Shown piece after piece: positions 25,052 through 32,420 of a stretch of 64,000 bases of DNA. The first letter of the stretch is position 1, and each line of letters opens with the position of its first letter. Location of the stretch: NCBI GenBank assembly GCA_003220615.1, contig QHTB01000134.1, positions 36,629-100,628 of the forward strand, given 5' to 3'. The notes beneath the pieces are model-generated. The model was not told the origin of the DNA. It saw only the letters and a program-made list of their open reading frames with translations, and searched no databases. The DNA is from Candidatus Rokuibacteriota bacterium (GTDB taxonomy: Bacteria > Methylomirabilota > Methylomirabilia > Rokubacteriales > CSP1-6). A program made the translations under genes and the position numbers.

Positions 25052-25918
25052 TTGCGTCCGGCCTCGCCGCCGTTCATCGCTTGTACTCGGTCTCTCGCCG
25101 AGGCCCGGATCGTCGTCTACGGCATCCCGTTCGAGGGCCGCGTCAACCTGCGCAAGGGCGCCGACGGCGGCCCTCGCGATCTTCGCCTGGCCTCCGATTC
25201 CATCGAGACGTACTCACCCGGCCTCGGCCGGGACCTCGAGGATCTTCCGCTCTGCGACCTCGGGGACTGTGAGCTACCGGACGGCGCGCCGCCGCGAGAG
25301 CAGCTCGACGCGGCCCGGGCCGACATCACCTCCTGGTGGCGGCCGGGCCTGCTCCCATTCATGCTCGGCGGCGATCACACCGCGACCGTGCCCGTGATCG
25401 AGGCCGTCTTCCCGTCCTTTCCCGACCTCCGCATCCTCCAGCTCGACGCCCATCCCGACACCCGTGACGAGTTCCTCGGCGAGCCGTTCAACTACGCCTC
25501 GGCGATGGCGCGGGTCATGGACGTCGTGGGCAAGGAGCGCGTCTGGCAGGTCGGCATCCGGACGGGATCACGCGAGGAGTGGGAGGGCGAGCGGCCGCAC
25601 GTCTTCCCTGCCCACGCGATCCATCCGTACGACGCCGTCCGCCGGCTTCTGCCGGAGCTCGGCCGGCATCCGCTCTACGTCACGATCGATGTGGACGTGT
25701 TGGATCCGTCGGAGGCGCCCGGCACCGGCTCACCCGAGCCCGGCGGCCTGCGCGTTCCGGAGCTGGTCGAGATCGTCCGCCTGCTCAGCCAGTGTCGTGT
25801 CATCGGCGGTGACCTCGTCGAAGTAGCTCAGGCCTGGGACCCGAGCGGTCGCACCGGCATCGCGGCATCCTGCGTGATCCGCGAAGCCATGCTGACCTGG
25901 TGGGGGGACATTCGCTGA
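25052..25918 (+). CDS. speB: Agmatinase (ureohydrolase)
   Basis: The 288-residue enzyme carries the dimanganese ligands of ureohydrolases: GGDHT, LDAHPDTRDEF, and DVDVLDPSEAPGTGSPEPGG. IVVYGIPFEG and RKGADGGPRDLR at the start are the usual agmatinase N-terminus. It hydrolyses agmatine to putrescine and urea, the step after the arginine decarboxylase 21 bp upstream. The TTG start is the earliest available and leaves ~17 unmatched residues, so the true start could be slightly later. Confidence 0.92.
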   Translation: MRPASPPFIACTRSLAEARIVVYGIPFEGRVNLRKGADGGPRDLRLASDSIETYSPGLGRDLEDLPLCDLGDCELPDGAPPREQLDAARADITSWWRPGLLPFMLGGDHTATVPVIEAVFPSFPDLRILQLDAHPDTRDEFLGEPFNYASAMARVMDVVGKERVWQVGIRTGSREEWEGERPHVFPAHAIHPYDAVRRLLPELGRHPLYVTIDVDVLDPSEAPGTGSPEPGGLRVPELVEIVRLLSQCRVIGGDLVEVAQAWDPSGRTGIAASCVIREAMLTWWGDIR

Positions 25919-26679
25919 GACAATACTCGGCCCCGCGGCTGTACGAGATCGCGTTCGACATGAATCGCAAACGGGAGGTGGACTTCCTCGTCCACGCCTT
26001 CCGCCACTTCGCCCGACGCCGCGTGCGCCGGGTCCTCGACATCGCGTGCGGAACCGGGCCACACCTGATCCGCCTGGCCGATCGCGGCTACCAGATGGCC
26101 GGCCTCGATCTCTCGCAGAAGAACATCGCGTTCCTCACGGAGCGGATCGCCGACAAGGGCCACACGGCCGACCTGGTCGTAGGCGACATGACGAACTTCC
26201 GTCTCCGCCGACCCGTGGACGCGGCGATCTGCATGCAGGACTCTCAGGGCCACCTGCTCACGAACGAACAGCTCCTCTCCCACCTCAAGTGCGTGGCGAG
26301 GGCGGTTCGGCCCGGCGGCCTCTACGTCTTCGACCGCTACATGGCGTCCTCCTGGACGGACCCGGCGCGGAGCTGGTCGTGGTCGCGCCGGCGCGGCGGC
26401 CTCGCCGTCCGCGCGTCGTTCTCCGCCCTGCACGATGTCAATCCGGTCAGCCAGGTCTTCCGGGAGCGGATGTTCATCGAGGCGGTCGAGAACGGCACGC
26501 GACAGGTCTATCGTCAGACCCACCTGAGCCGCATGGTGTTTCCGCAGGAGCTGAGAGCCCTGGTCGACCTGGCCGGGGGGTTCGAGTTCGTTCAGTGGTT
26601 CTTCGGCTTCAAGCCTCACCAGATCCTCGAGCGGTCCAAGCACCCTCTACTCATGGTCGTCGTGCTCCGACGACGCTAG
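25900..26679 (+). CDS. Class I SAM-dependent methyltransferase
   Basis: The 259-residue protein has motif I VLDIACGTGPHLIRLADRGYQMAGLDLS, motif II acidic ADLVVGDMTNF, and VRPGGLYVFDRY. The C-terminal beta region GFEFVQWFFGFK is like small-molecule methyltransferases of the UbiE/SAM-MT type. The GTG start overlaps the end of agmatinase by 19 bp, so it belongs to the polyamine operon. The substrate is unknown; a polyamine or related cation is a possible guess from context only. Confidence 0.85.
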   Translation: MGGHSLRQYSAPRLYEIAFDMNRKREVDFLVHAFRHFARRRVRRVLDIACGTGPHLIRLADRGYQMAGLDLSQKNIAFLTERIADKGHTADLVVGDMTNFRLRRPVDAAICMQDSQGHLLTNEQLLSHLKCVARAVRPGGLYVFDRYMASSWTDPARSWSWSRRRGGLAVRASFSALHDVNPVSQVFRERMFIEAVENGTRQVYRQTHLSRMVFPQELRALVDLAGGFEFVQWFFGFKPHQILERSKHPLLMVVVLRRR

Positions 26680-26703
26680 CCCGGAGCGCGGGAAAGGGGC
26701 CGG

Positions 26704-27126
26704 ATGTTTCTGGTCAAGACGCGGATAGGGCCGAGCAAGATTCACGGGATTGGCGTCTTTGCCGAGGAACGGATCCCCAAGGGCCAGATGATCTGGGTGT
26801 TCGACGCCCGTATCGACGTTCGAGTGCCCATCTCGGATCTGCCGACCTTTCCGCCTCCCATGCGGGCTTTCCTGCGCAAGTACGGCTACGAGGAGATGCA
26901 CGAGGACCGGCGGACGATCGTGCTCTGCGGAGACCACGCGAGGCACGTGAATCACTCGAACGACCCGAATGTGACCGACGGCGAGGCCGACCTCGCGGCA
27001 CGCGACATCGAGCGCGGCGAAGAGCTCACGTGCAACTACTACGCGTTCGACCTCGACGCGGAGCGAAAGCTGTCGCAGGGTCGCAGCACCCGGGCGGCGC
27101 GGAAGTCGAGGTCCGTGCTGGTCTAA
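26704..27126 (+). CDS. SET-domain protein (lysine methyltransferase-like)
   Basis: The 140 residues form a minimal SET domain. It has KIHGIGVFAEERIPKGQMIW at the start, the pseudoknot pair HVNHSNDPN and GEELTCNYYAFD, and a basic C-terminal tail (RSTRAARKSRSVLV). SET proteins methylate lysines of proteins using SAM; in bacteria the targets are mostly unknown. It follows the SAM methyltransferase by 24 bp and precedes rlmI, so three methylation genes trail the polyamine genes. Confidence 0.85.
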   Translation: MFLVKTRIGPSKIHGIGVFAEERIPKGQMIWVFDARIDVRVPISDLPTFPPPMRAFLRKYGYEEMHEDRRTIVLCGDHARHVNHSNDPNVTDGEADLAARDIERGEELTCNYYAFDLDAERKLSQGRSTRAARKSRSVLV

Positions 27127-27154
27127 CCCTCCCCGAGGCCAGTAAGCTTGCCGC

Positions 27155-28327
27155 GTGAAGCCTCCGGTCCTCCGGCTCAAGCGCGGCCGAGACCCCCGTG
27201 TCCGCGTCCACCCCTGGATCTTCAAAGGGGACGTGGCGGACGTCAGCGACGTCGAGCCGGGCGCGGTCGTGACCATCGTCGACGTTGCCGGCCGCTTCGT
27301 TGGCCGTGGCCTCTACAACCCCCGCCCCGCGCTCTGCTGTCGGGTGGTGACGTGGCGGGATGAGGCCGTGGGCGATGCGCTGTTGCGCCGGCGCATCGCG
27401 GTGGCTGTTGCCCGTCGCACGGAACACGGAGCGCTGCCAACACTCGGCCGGCTCGTCTGGAGTGAGGCCGACGGCCTGCCCGGGCTCGTCGTGGACCGCT
27501 ACGGCCCGGTCGCCGTCGTTCAATGCCTCACGCTGGGGATGGCGCGGCGCCGCCGTGACCTCGTCAGCGCCCTTCGGGAGGCCATCGGCGACGTTCCCGT
27601 GTTCTCGGCCGACGAACCCGGCCAGGCCACCCTCGAAGGCTTCGATCCCGCACGTACCTGGCTCGACGAGCACGGCCCCGACCACGTGATCGTGGAAGAA
27701 GGCGCGGTGAAGATCGGCGTCACGTTCGGGCAGGGCCACAAGACCGGCCTCTATCTCGACCAGCGCGAGAACCGATTGAGGGTCGCCGCCCATGCCGCCG
27801 GGTGCGACGTCCTCGATGCGTTCTCCTACACCGCCGGCTTCGCCTGCCACGCCCTCGTCGCCGGCGCGCGCCGAGCCGTATGCCTGGAGTCGTCGCCGGA
27901 AGCCATCTCCGGGGCGCACGAGAACTTCAAGCTGAACGACGTCGCCGATCGGGCCCGGATCGTGGCTGGCAACGCGTTCGACGAGTTGCGGCGCCTGGAC
28001 CGCTCAGGCGAGCGTTTCGGTCTGGTGGTCCTGGACCCCCCGCCGTTCGCCCGCGGGCGGGACGCGCTCGACGCCGCGGCGCGCGGCTACAAGGAGGTCA
28101 ATCTGCGTGCGATGAGGCTGCTGGCTCCGGGCGGCGTTCTGGCGACGTTCTCCTGCTCGCACCACGTGTCGGCGGAAATGTTCGAGGCGATTTGCCGCGA
28201 GGCCGCCGGTGACGCCGGTGTGTCGCTCCGCGTCCTCGACCGCCTGACGCAGTCCGCCGATCATCCCGAAGCTCTCACGATCCCGGAGACGCGTTATCTG
28301 AAAGGCGTGCTGCTGCACGCCGTCTGA
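27155..28327 (+). CDS. rlmI: Class I rRNA methyltransferase of the RlmI/RlmK family
   Basis: The 390-residue protein has an N-terminal PUA-like domain (VRVHPWIFKGDVADV ... RFVGRGLYNP). A central region WSEADGLPGLVVDRYG and VKIGVTFGQGHKTGLYLDQREN follow, and then the Rossmann methyltransferase VLDAFSYTAGFACHALVAGA with the catalytic site LDPPPFARGRDALD and FSCSHHVS. RlmI methylates a cytosine (C1962) in 23S rRNA. The start is GTG. It is followed by a repeat array in the convergent gap. Confidence 0.9.
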   Translation: MKPPVLRLKRGRDPRVRVHPWIFKGDVADVSDVEPGAVVTIVDVAGRFVGRGLYNPRPALCCRVVTWRDEAVGDALLRRRIAVAVARRTEHGALPTLGRLVWSEADGLPGLVVDRYGPVAVVQCLTLGMARRRRDLVSALREAIGDVPVFSADEPGQATLEGFDPARTWLDEHGPDHVIVEEGAVKIGVTFGQGHKTGLYLDQRENRLRVAAHAAGCDVLDAFSYTAGFACHALVAGARRAVCLESSPEAISGAHENFKLNDVADRARIVAGNAFDELRRLDRSGERFGLVVLDPPPFARGRDALDAAARGYKEVNLRAMRLLAPGGVLATFSCSHHVSAEMFEAICREAAGDAGVSLRVLDRLTQSADHPEALTIPETRYLKGVLLHAV

Positions 28328-28489
28328 AACGCGGCGAGGCGCACGTCGGGCCCGCCGACGCGGGCGGTCGGTGCGGCGTTGTGAAACCCGTTTCCCGCCG
28401 CGGCAGGCAGGCGCTCAGAGTAGATGGAAAATCGTCGGCCGACCAACGGCGCGAGCACGTGGTCGCACAATGCCGCGCCGGCCGCCCCG

Positions 28490-28674
28490 CCGCTCGCCTC
28501 GGCCGGCGCACGGCCTGCGGCTCGCACTTTTCGATCATTTCACCGCTCGCCTCGGCCGGCGGCGGCCTTAGCTCGCACTACCACGCTCGCCTCGGCCGGC
28601 GCACGGCCTGCGGCTCGCACGCCCCTCGAGCCATTTCACCGCTCGCCTCGGCCGGCGGCCGGCCTCAGCTCGCA
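28490..28674. repeat. Array of the same ~60-bp repeat in inverted orientation
   Basis: CGCTCGCCTCGGCCGGCG recurs four times (near 28491, 28543, 28585 and 28639). Two units keep the ATTTCACCGCTCGCCT core, i.e. the reverse complement of AGGCGAGCGGTGAAAT seen before murG. Units are separated by GCGGCTCGCAC or AGCTCGCACTACCA. The array fills the gap between the convergent rlmI and metallo-hydrolase genes. The upstream bases 28328-28489 hold nothing I can name. Confidence 0.75.
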
Positions 28675-29715
28675 CTACCATCTCCGCGTCTCGCCGTGCT
28701 TGAAGATCCACACACGGTCCGCGCCCAGGCCGCGCCGCTGGGCTTCCGCCACGAGGCGCTTGGGCGGCTCGGCCAGAGGCTCGTCGGCGAGGTCGAACGT
28801 CCCCCAGTGGATCGGCACGAACGCCTTGGCCGCCACGTCCTCGAAGGCCTGGAGCGCTTCCTCGGGCGTGGTGTGGCTGAGGCGCATGATCTCCGGGGGC
28901 AAGTACGCGCCGATCGGGATCGCGGCCAGATCGAACGGCCCAAGGCGAGCGCCGATGTCCTTGAAGACGCCGTAATACGCGGTGTCGCCGGCGAAGTAGA
29001 GGCGCCTGGAGCCCGCGATCGTCCAGCCACTCCAGAGCCGCCGGTTGCGATCCCACAGCGTCCGTCCGGAGAAGTGCTGGGCGGGCACGCAGGTGAACGT
29101 CAGGCCACGCAGGCTCGCGGCCTGCCACCAGTCGAGCTCCTCCACGTCGTCGATACCGAGGCCGGCGAACCACGCCTTCAGGCCGAGCGGCACCAGGAAG
29201 CGCGGACGGTGGGTCGCGGCCAGACGTTTGACGGTCTCGACGTCGAGGTGGTCGTAATGATCGTGCGAGATGACCACCACGTGGATCGCCGGCAGGTCGT
29301 CGAAACGCAGACCGGGTGGCGTCACCCGACCCGGCCCGCCGAACGACACCGGGCTGGCCCGCGGCGACCAGTGCGGATCGGTGAGGACGTTGACGCCATC
29401 GAGCTGGACGAGCAGCGTCGAATGCCCGACCCACGTCACCGTCGCCGCGGCCTGATTGTCGCGCAGCCGAGCCCCGTCGTTGACGGCGACCGGGAGCGAG
29501 ACCTTGCGCGGGTTGAACGTGGTGGACCAGATGCGAGCGACGAAGAACCGCGTTCGGAACCAGCCACCCGCCGGAGGATGGCTCGGATTGACGTTCGCGA
29601 AGCCCTGCTCGCGGTGATGGGCTGGCGCGCCGGGAACCGGGTTACCGACGCGGGCGCACGCCACACAGACGAACGCCAGCGCGATGAGGGTGAGACGGAG
29701 CAGCCGCAGGATCAG
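28675..29715 (-). CDS. Metallo-beta-lactamase-fold hydrolase (NAPE-PLD/UlaG-like), probably a lipoprotein
   Basis: The frame has a hydrophobic N-terminus LTLIALAFVCVACARVG resembling a lipoprotein signal. The metallohydrolase core follows: TVTWVGHSTLLVQLDGVNVLTDPHWS, the zinc motif SHDHYDHLD, LYFAGDTAY and VPIHWGTFDL. The SF of N-acylphosphatidylethanolamine phospholipase D fits this order, so a phosphodiesterase or lactonase is likely. There is no ATG, GTG or TTG before the signal segment. The best candidate is a CTG overlapping the kinase stop (CTGA), giving 346 residues; the start is uncertain. The left end abuts the repeat array. Confidence 0.8.
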   Translation of the reverse strand: MILRLLRLTLIALAFVCVACARVGNPVPGAPAHHREQGFANVNPSHPPAGGWFRTRFFVARIWSTTFNPRKVSLPVAVNDGARLRDNQAAATVTWVGHSTLLVQLDGVNVLTDPHWSPRASPVSFGGPGRVTPPGLRFDDLPAIHVVVISHDHYDHLDVETVKRLAATHRPRFLVPLGLKAWFAGLGIDDVEELDWWQAASLRGLTFTCVPAQHFSGRTLWDRNRRLWSGWTIAGSRRLYFAGDTAYYGVFKDIGARLGPFDLAAIPIGAYLPPEIMRLSHTTPEEALQAFEDVAAKAFVPIHWGTFDLADEPLAEPPKRLVAEAQRRGLGADRVWIFKHGETRRW

Positions 29716-30950
29716 CTGGTGGTCTTTCCGACCGGAAGCTCGACGATGAAGGCGGCGCCGCCGTCCGGCCGGTTCTCGCCCCACAGGCGTCCCGAGTGCT
29801 CCGAGATGATGCCGTAAGAGACCGACAGCCCGAGGCCACTGCCGTCGCCCGGCGGCTTCGTCGTGAAGAACGGATCGAAAATCTTCGGCAGCACGTCGGG
29901 CGGGATGCCGGGGCCGGTGTCGAGCACCTCGATGCGGCCGCCGCCGTCCACGGGCCCGACGCGCACGGTCAGGATGTGGGGCGGCGCCTGCCGGGCCATC
30001 GCCTGATGGGCGTTCTGGACCAGGTTCAGCAGCACCTGCTGGATCTGGTTCTCGTCGGCGTAGACGGGTGGGCACGGCGTGAACTCCGTCCGGATCTCGA
30101 CGTCGTCCTGGCGGAGCTGGTACGCCTTGAGCTCGAGCACGCGGCGCACCTGATCGGCCAGCGAGCACGGCCGCCGCTCCGGCGTGTAGTGCCTCGCGAA
30201 CATCAGGAGGTTCTGGACGATGCGGGCGGCCCGCGAGGTCTCCTCGGCGATGATGTTGAGCCGATCGCGTGCGCCTTCCTTGATGTCGCCGCTCGCCAGC
30301 AACAGATGCGACTGGCCGAGGATCGTCGTCAGCGGATTGTTGATCTCGTGGGCGACGCCCGAGGCCAGCTCGCCGACGGCCGAGAGCTTCTCGGCGCGGA
30401 TGAGCTGGGCCTGGGTGAGCTTCAGCTCCTCGATCTGCCGCTGGCTCTCCGAATAGAGCTTGGCGTTGTCGAGGGCGATCCCGATCTGGTGGCCGGTGGC
30501 TTCGAGCAGCGCCACCTCCAGCTCGTTGAAGCGATCGCTGGTCTGGCGGCCGAGCGAGAGCGTGCCGAGCACGCGGCCGCGGCTGCGGATGGGTACGCAC
30601 ACGAAGCCGCGGATGTCATCGGTCTTCACCGCGCGCTTGGCCGGCGGGAACAGGTGGGGATCGTCGGCGGCGGAATCGAGCAGGACCGTCTCGCCGGTGG
30701 CGGCGACCTTGCCGATGAGGCCGGCGCCCACTGGCAGCGTCTCGTTCACCTCGCGCAGGTGCGCGGACATGCCGCGCTCGCTGCGCAGGCGCAACCGGGT
30801 GCCGTCCTCCGACAGTACGTGCAGGCTGGCGATCTCGTGGCCGGTGACCTGGGTCAGCGAGTCGAGCGCCGTTTTCAGAACTTGCTCAACGTCGAGACTG
30901 CGGCTGACCGTCTCGGCGACCGAGTGGAGGATCTGAAGGTAGTGCTCGAC
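29712..30950 (-). CDS. GAF-domain sensor histidine kinase (start codon unresolved)
   Basis: A GAF domain ([24 protein letters not shown] ... [20 protein letters not shown]) is followed by a short coiled coil ([25 protein letters not shown]), the phosphoacceptor helix [16 protein letters not shown], and the ATPase with N box [12 protein letters not shown] and G boxes DTGPGIPP and GSGLGLSV. The track starts it at a TTG (30794) inside the GAF domain. The domain clearly begins ~50 codons earlier, but between the upstream in-frame stop (31032-31030 region) and that TTG no ATG, GTG or TTG exists. Either a rare start is used or it is joined to the preceding regulator by frameshifting. It is a soluble kinase, third in the operon. 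Confidence 0.82.
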   Translation of the reverse strand, partial: VEHYLQILHSVAETVSRSLDVEQVLKTALDSLTQVTGHEIASLHVLSEDGTRLRLRSERGMSAHLREVNETLPVGAGLIGKVAATGETVLLDSAADDPHLFPPAKRAVKTDDIRGFVCVPIRSRGRVLGTLSLGRQTSDRFNELEVALLEATGHQIGIALDNAKLYSESQRQIEELKLTQAQLIRAEKLSAVGELASGVAHEINNPLTTILGQSHLLLASGDIKEGARDRLNIIAEETSRAARIVQNLLMFARHYTPERRPCSLADQVRRVLELKAYQLRQDDVEIRTEFTPCPPVYADENQIQQVLLNLVQNAHQAMARQAPPHILTVRVGPVDGGGRIEVLDTGPGIPPDVLPKIFDPFFTTKPPGDGSGLGLSVSYGIISEHSGRLWGENRPDGGAAFIVELPVGKTTS

Positions 30951-30960
30951 GCCGCCGCGG

Positions 30961-31644
30961 TCAGACGTGGGAGAGGGCCTTTCGTACGCTGGCGAGCGCG
31001 CTCTCGAGGGCGGATTGGACGGCTGCAGTCAGATCGCCGAGGTCGGCAGCGATCGCGGTCAGCATCTCGATCTCGGCCAGCGCGGCGACCGCCGTCATCG
31101 GCCGCCCGGCGCTCGCCTCACGGGTCAACTCGAGCACGGCGCTCTCGAGCCGCGTCCCAACCGACTCGCGCGCGACCGGGGCCATGCCACGAGTGGCGCG
31201 AAACACCTGAAGCGCCAGGCCCTGGAACCAGTCCGGGGTGGCCTCGGTGGTTCCGACCGGCGCGAGGCCGCCGCTGTGCACGATGGCGGCCGACACGGCC
31301 CGGTCGAGATGTCCAAAATCGAACGGCTTGGAGACGTAGTCGAATGCGCCGATCTTGAGTGTCTCCCGCGCCAGCGCCGAGTCCTCGTTGGCGGTCACCA
31401 TGATCACGGCGAGGTCCGGATCGAGCTCGCGGAGCTTCTTGAGGACCTCGACGCCGTCCATCCCCGGCATGCGGATGTCGAGGAGTACCAGATCGGGCCG
31501 GTAGTGCTGCGCGACCGTCAGGGCATCGGCGCCCGTGCTGGCGGTTTCCACCGCGTATCCCTGCGAGCTGAAGTACTCGTTGAGGACCTCGAGCACCGGC
31601 GCCTCGTCGTCTACGAGCAAGAGGCGTCCCAGACTCTCCGTCAT
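30961..31644 (-). CDS. Response regulator with helical C-terminal extension
   Basis: The receiver domain spans residues ~5-125: LLLVDDEAPVLEV, phosphoacceptor DLVLLDIRMPGMDG, VMVTANEDS and KPFDFGHL. About 100 Ala-rich helical residues follow, with no DNA-binding motif, so it probably acts through protein contacts in the phosphorelay. The ATG overlaps the stop of the upstream kinase (ATGA). Its own stop reads GTC TGA C at the junction to the GAF kinase, whose frame is +1. Confidence 0.88.
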   Translation of the reverse strand: MTESLGRLLLVDDEAPVLEVLNEYFSSQGYAVETASTGADALTVAQHYRPDLVLLDIRMPGMDGVEVLKKLRELDPDLAVIMVTANEDSALARETLKIGAFDYVSKPFDFGHLDRAVSAAIVHSGGLAPVGTTEATPDWFQGLALQVFRATRGMAPVARESVGTRLESAVLELTREASAGRPMTAVAALAEIEMLTAIAADLGDLTAAVQSALESALASVRKALSHV

Positions 31645-32402
31645 GGCATTCTCCATCGCGTCGGCAACGAGAGTACGAACTCGGCCCCCGGTCCGCCGCT
31701 CGCCATGAGCCGCACGCTGCCGCCGTGAGCCTCGGCGATGGTCTGGGCCACGCACAGCCCGAGACCTGTCCCCGACGGCTTGGTGGTGAAGAACGGATCG
31801 AAGATCCGGGCTGCATCGTGGGTCGCGATGCCGCCGCCGGTGTCCCCCACGATCACCTCGACGCTGCCGTCGCGAGCACGGGCGTGGATCCGCAGCCGGC
31901 CACCGTCGGGCATGGCCTGCAGCGCGTTGAGCGTGAGCTGTCTGAGCGCGGTCGTGAGCTGACCGCTGTCGGCGACCACCGTCATGGCCTCGGGCGCGAC
32001 GTCGACCTCGGTGGTGACGATACGGTCCTCGGAGCTCTCGGCTCGGAGGTCCGACAGGACGTGCCCGATGATCTGGCCGAGATCGACGGACTCGAGCACG
32101 GGCACGCGCGGGCGGGCAAAAATCGAGAGACTCTCGATGATCTTCGACGCGCGCACGGCCTGTTCTCCCACCGTGCGCAGGGTCGTCTCGAGCTTGCCGG
32201 GCGGCAGAGGCTTGCCCCCCTTCATGGCGAGCTCGAGGAGCTGGACTCGGGCAAGGATGACGGCGAGGGGATTCCGAAGCTCGTGGGCAATACCGGCGGC
32301 CAGGCGGGCCAGCGTCGCGGTCTTGTCCGCCAGCAACCGGGCAGCGAGGGCCGTTGATTCGTTGCTGGCCGAGGCGCTGCTCGGCACCGCCCCGACACTC
32401 AT
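31641..32402 (-). CDS. Soluble sensor histidine kinase
   Basis: The 253-residue protein is the transmitter core only. It has GIAHELRNPLAVILARVQLL (H box), ALRQLTLNALQAMPDGG (N box), [24 protein letters not shown] (F and G boxes). No membrane helix or sensor domain precedes the H box; only ~25 polar residues do. The sensory input must come from a partner. It starts 19 bp after alaS and overlaps the response regulator gene (ATGA), so it opens the three-gene phosphorelay operon. Confidence 0.9.
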   Translation of the reverse strand: MSVGAVPSSASASNESTALAARLLADKTATLARLAAGIAHELRNPLAVILARVQLLELAMKGGKPLPPGKLETTLRTVGEQAVRASKIIESLSIFARPRVPVLESVDLGQIIGHVLSDLRAESSEDRIVTTEVDVAPEAMTVVADSGQLTTALRQLTLNALQAMPDGGRLRIHARARDGSVEVIVGDTGGGIATHDAARIFDPFFTTKPSGTGLGLCVAQTIAEAHGGSVRLMASGGPGAEFVLSLPTRWRMP

Positions 32403-32420
32403 AAAAACTATTCTAGCCGC

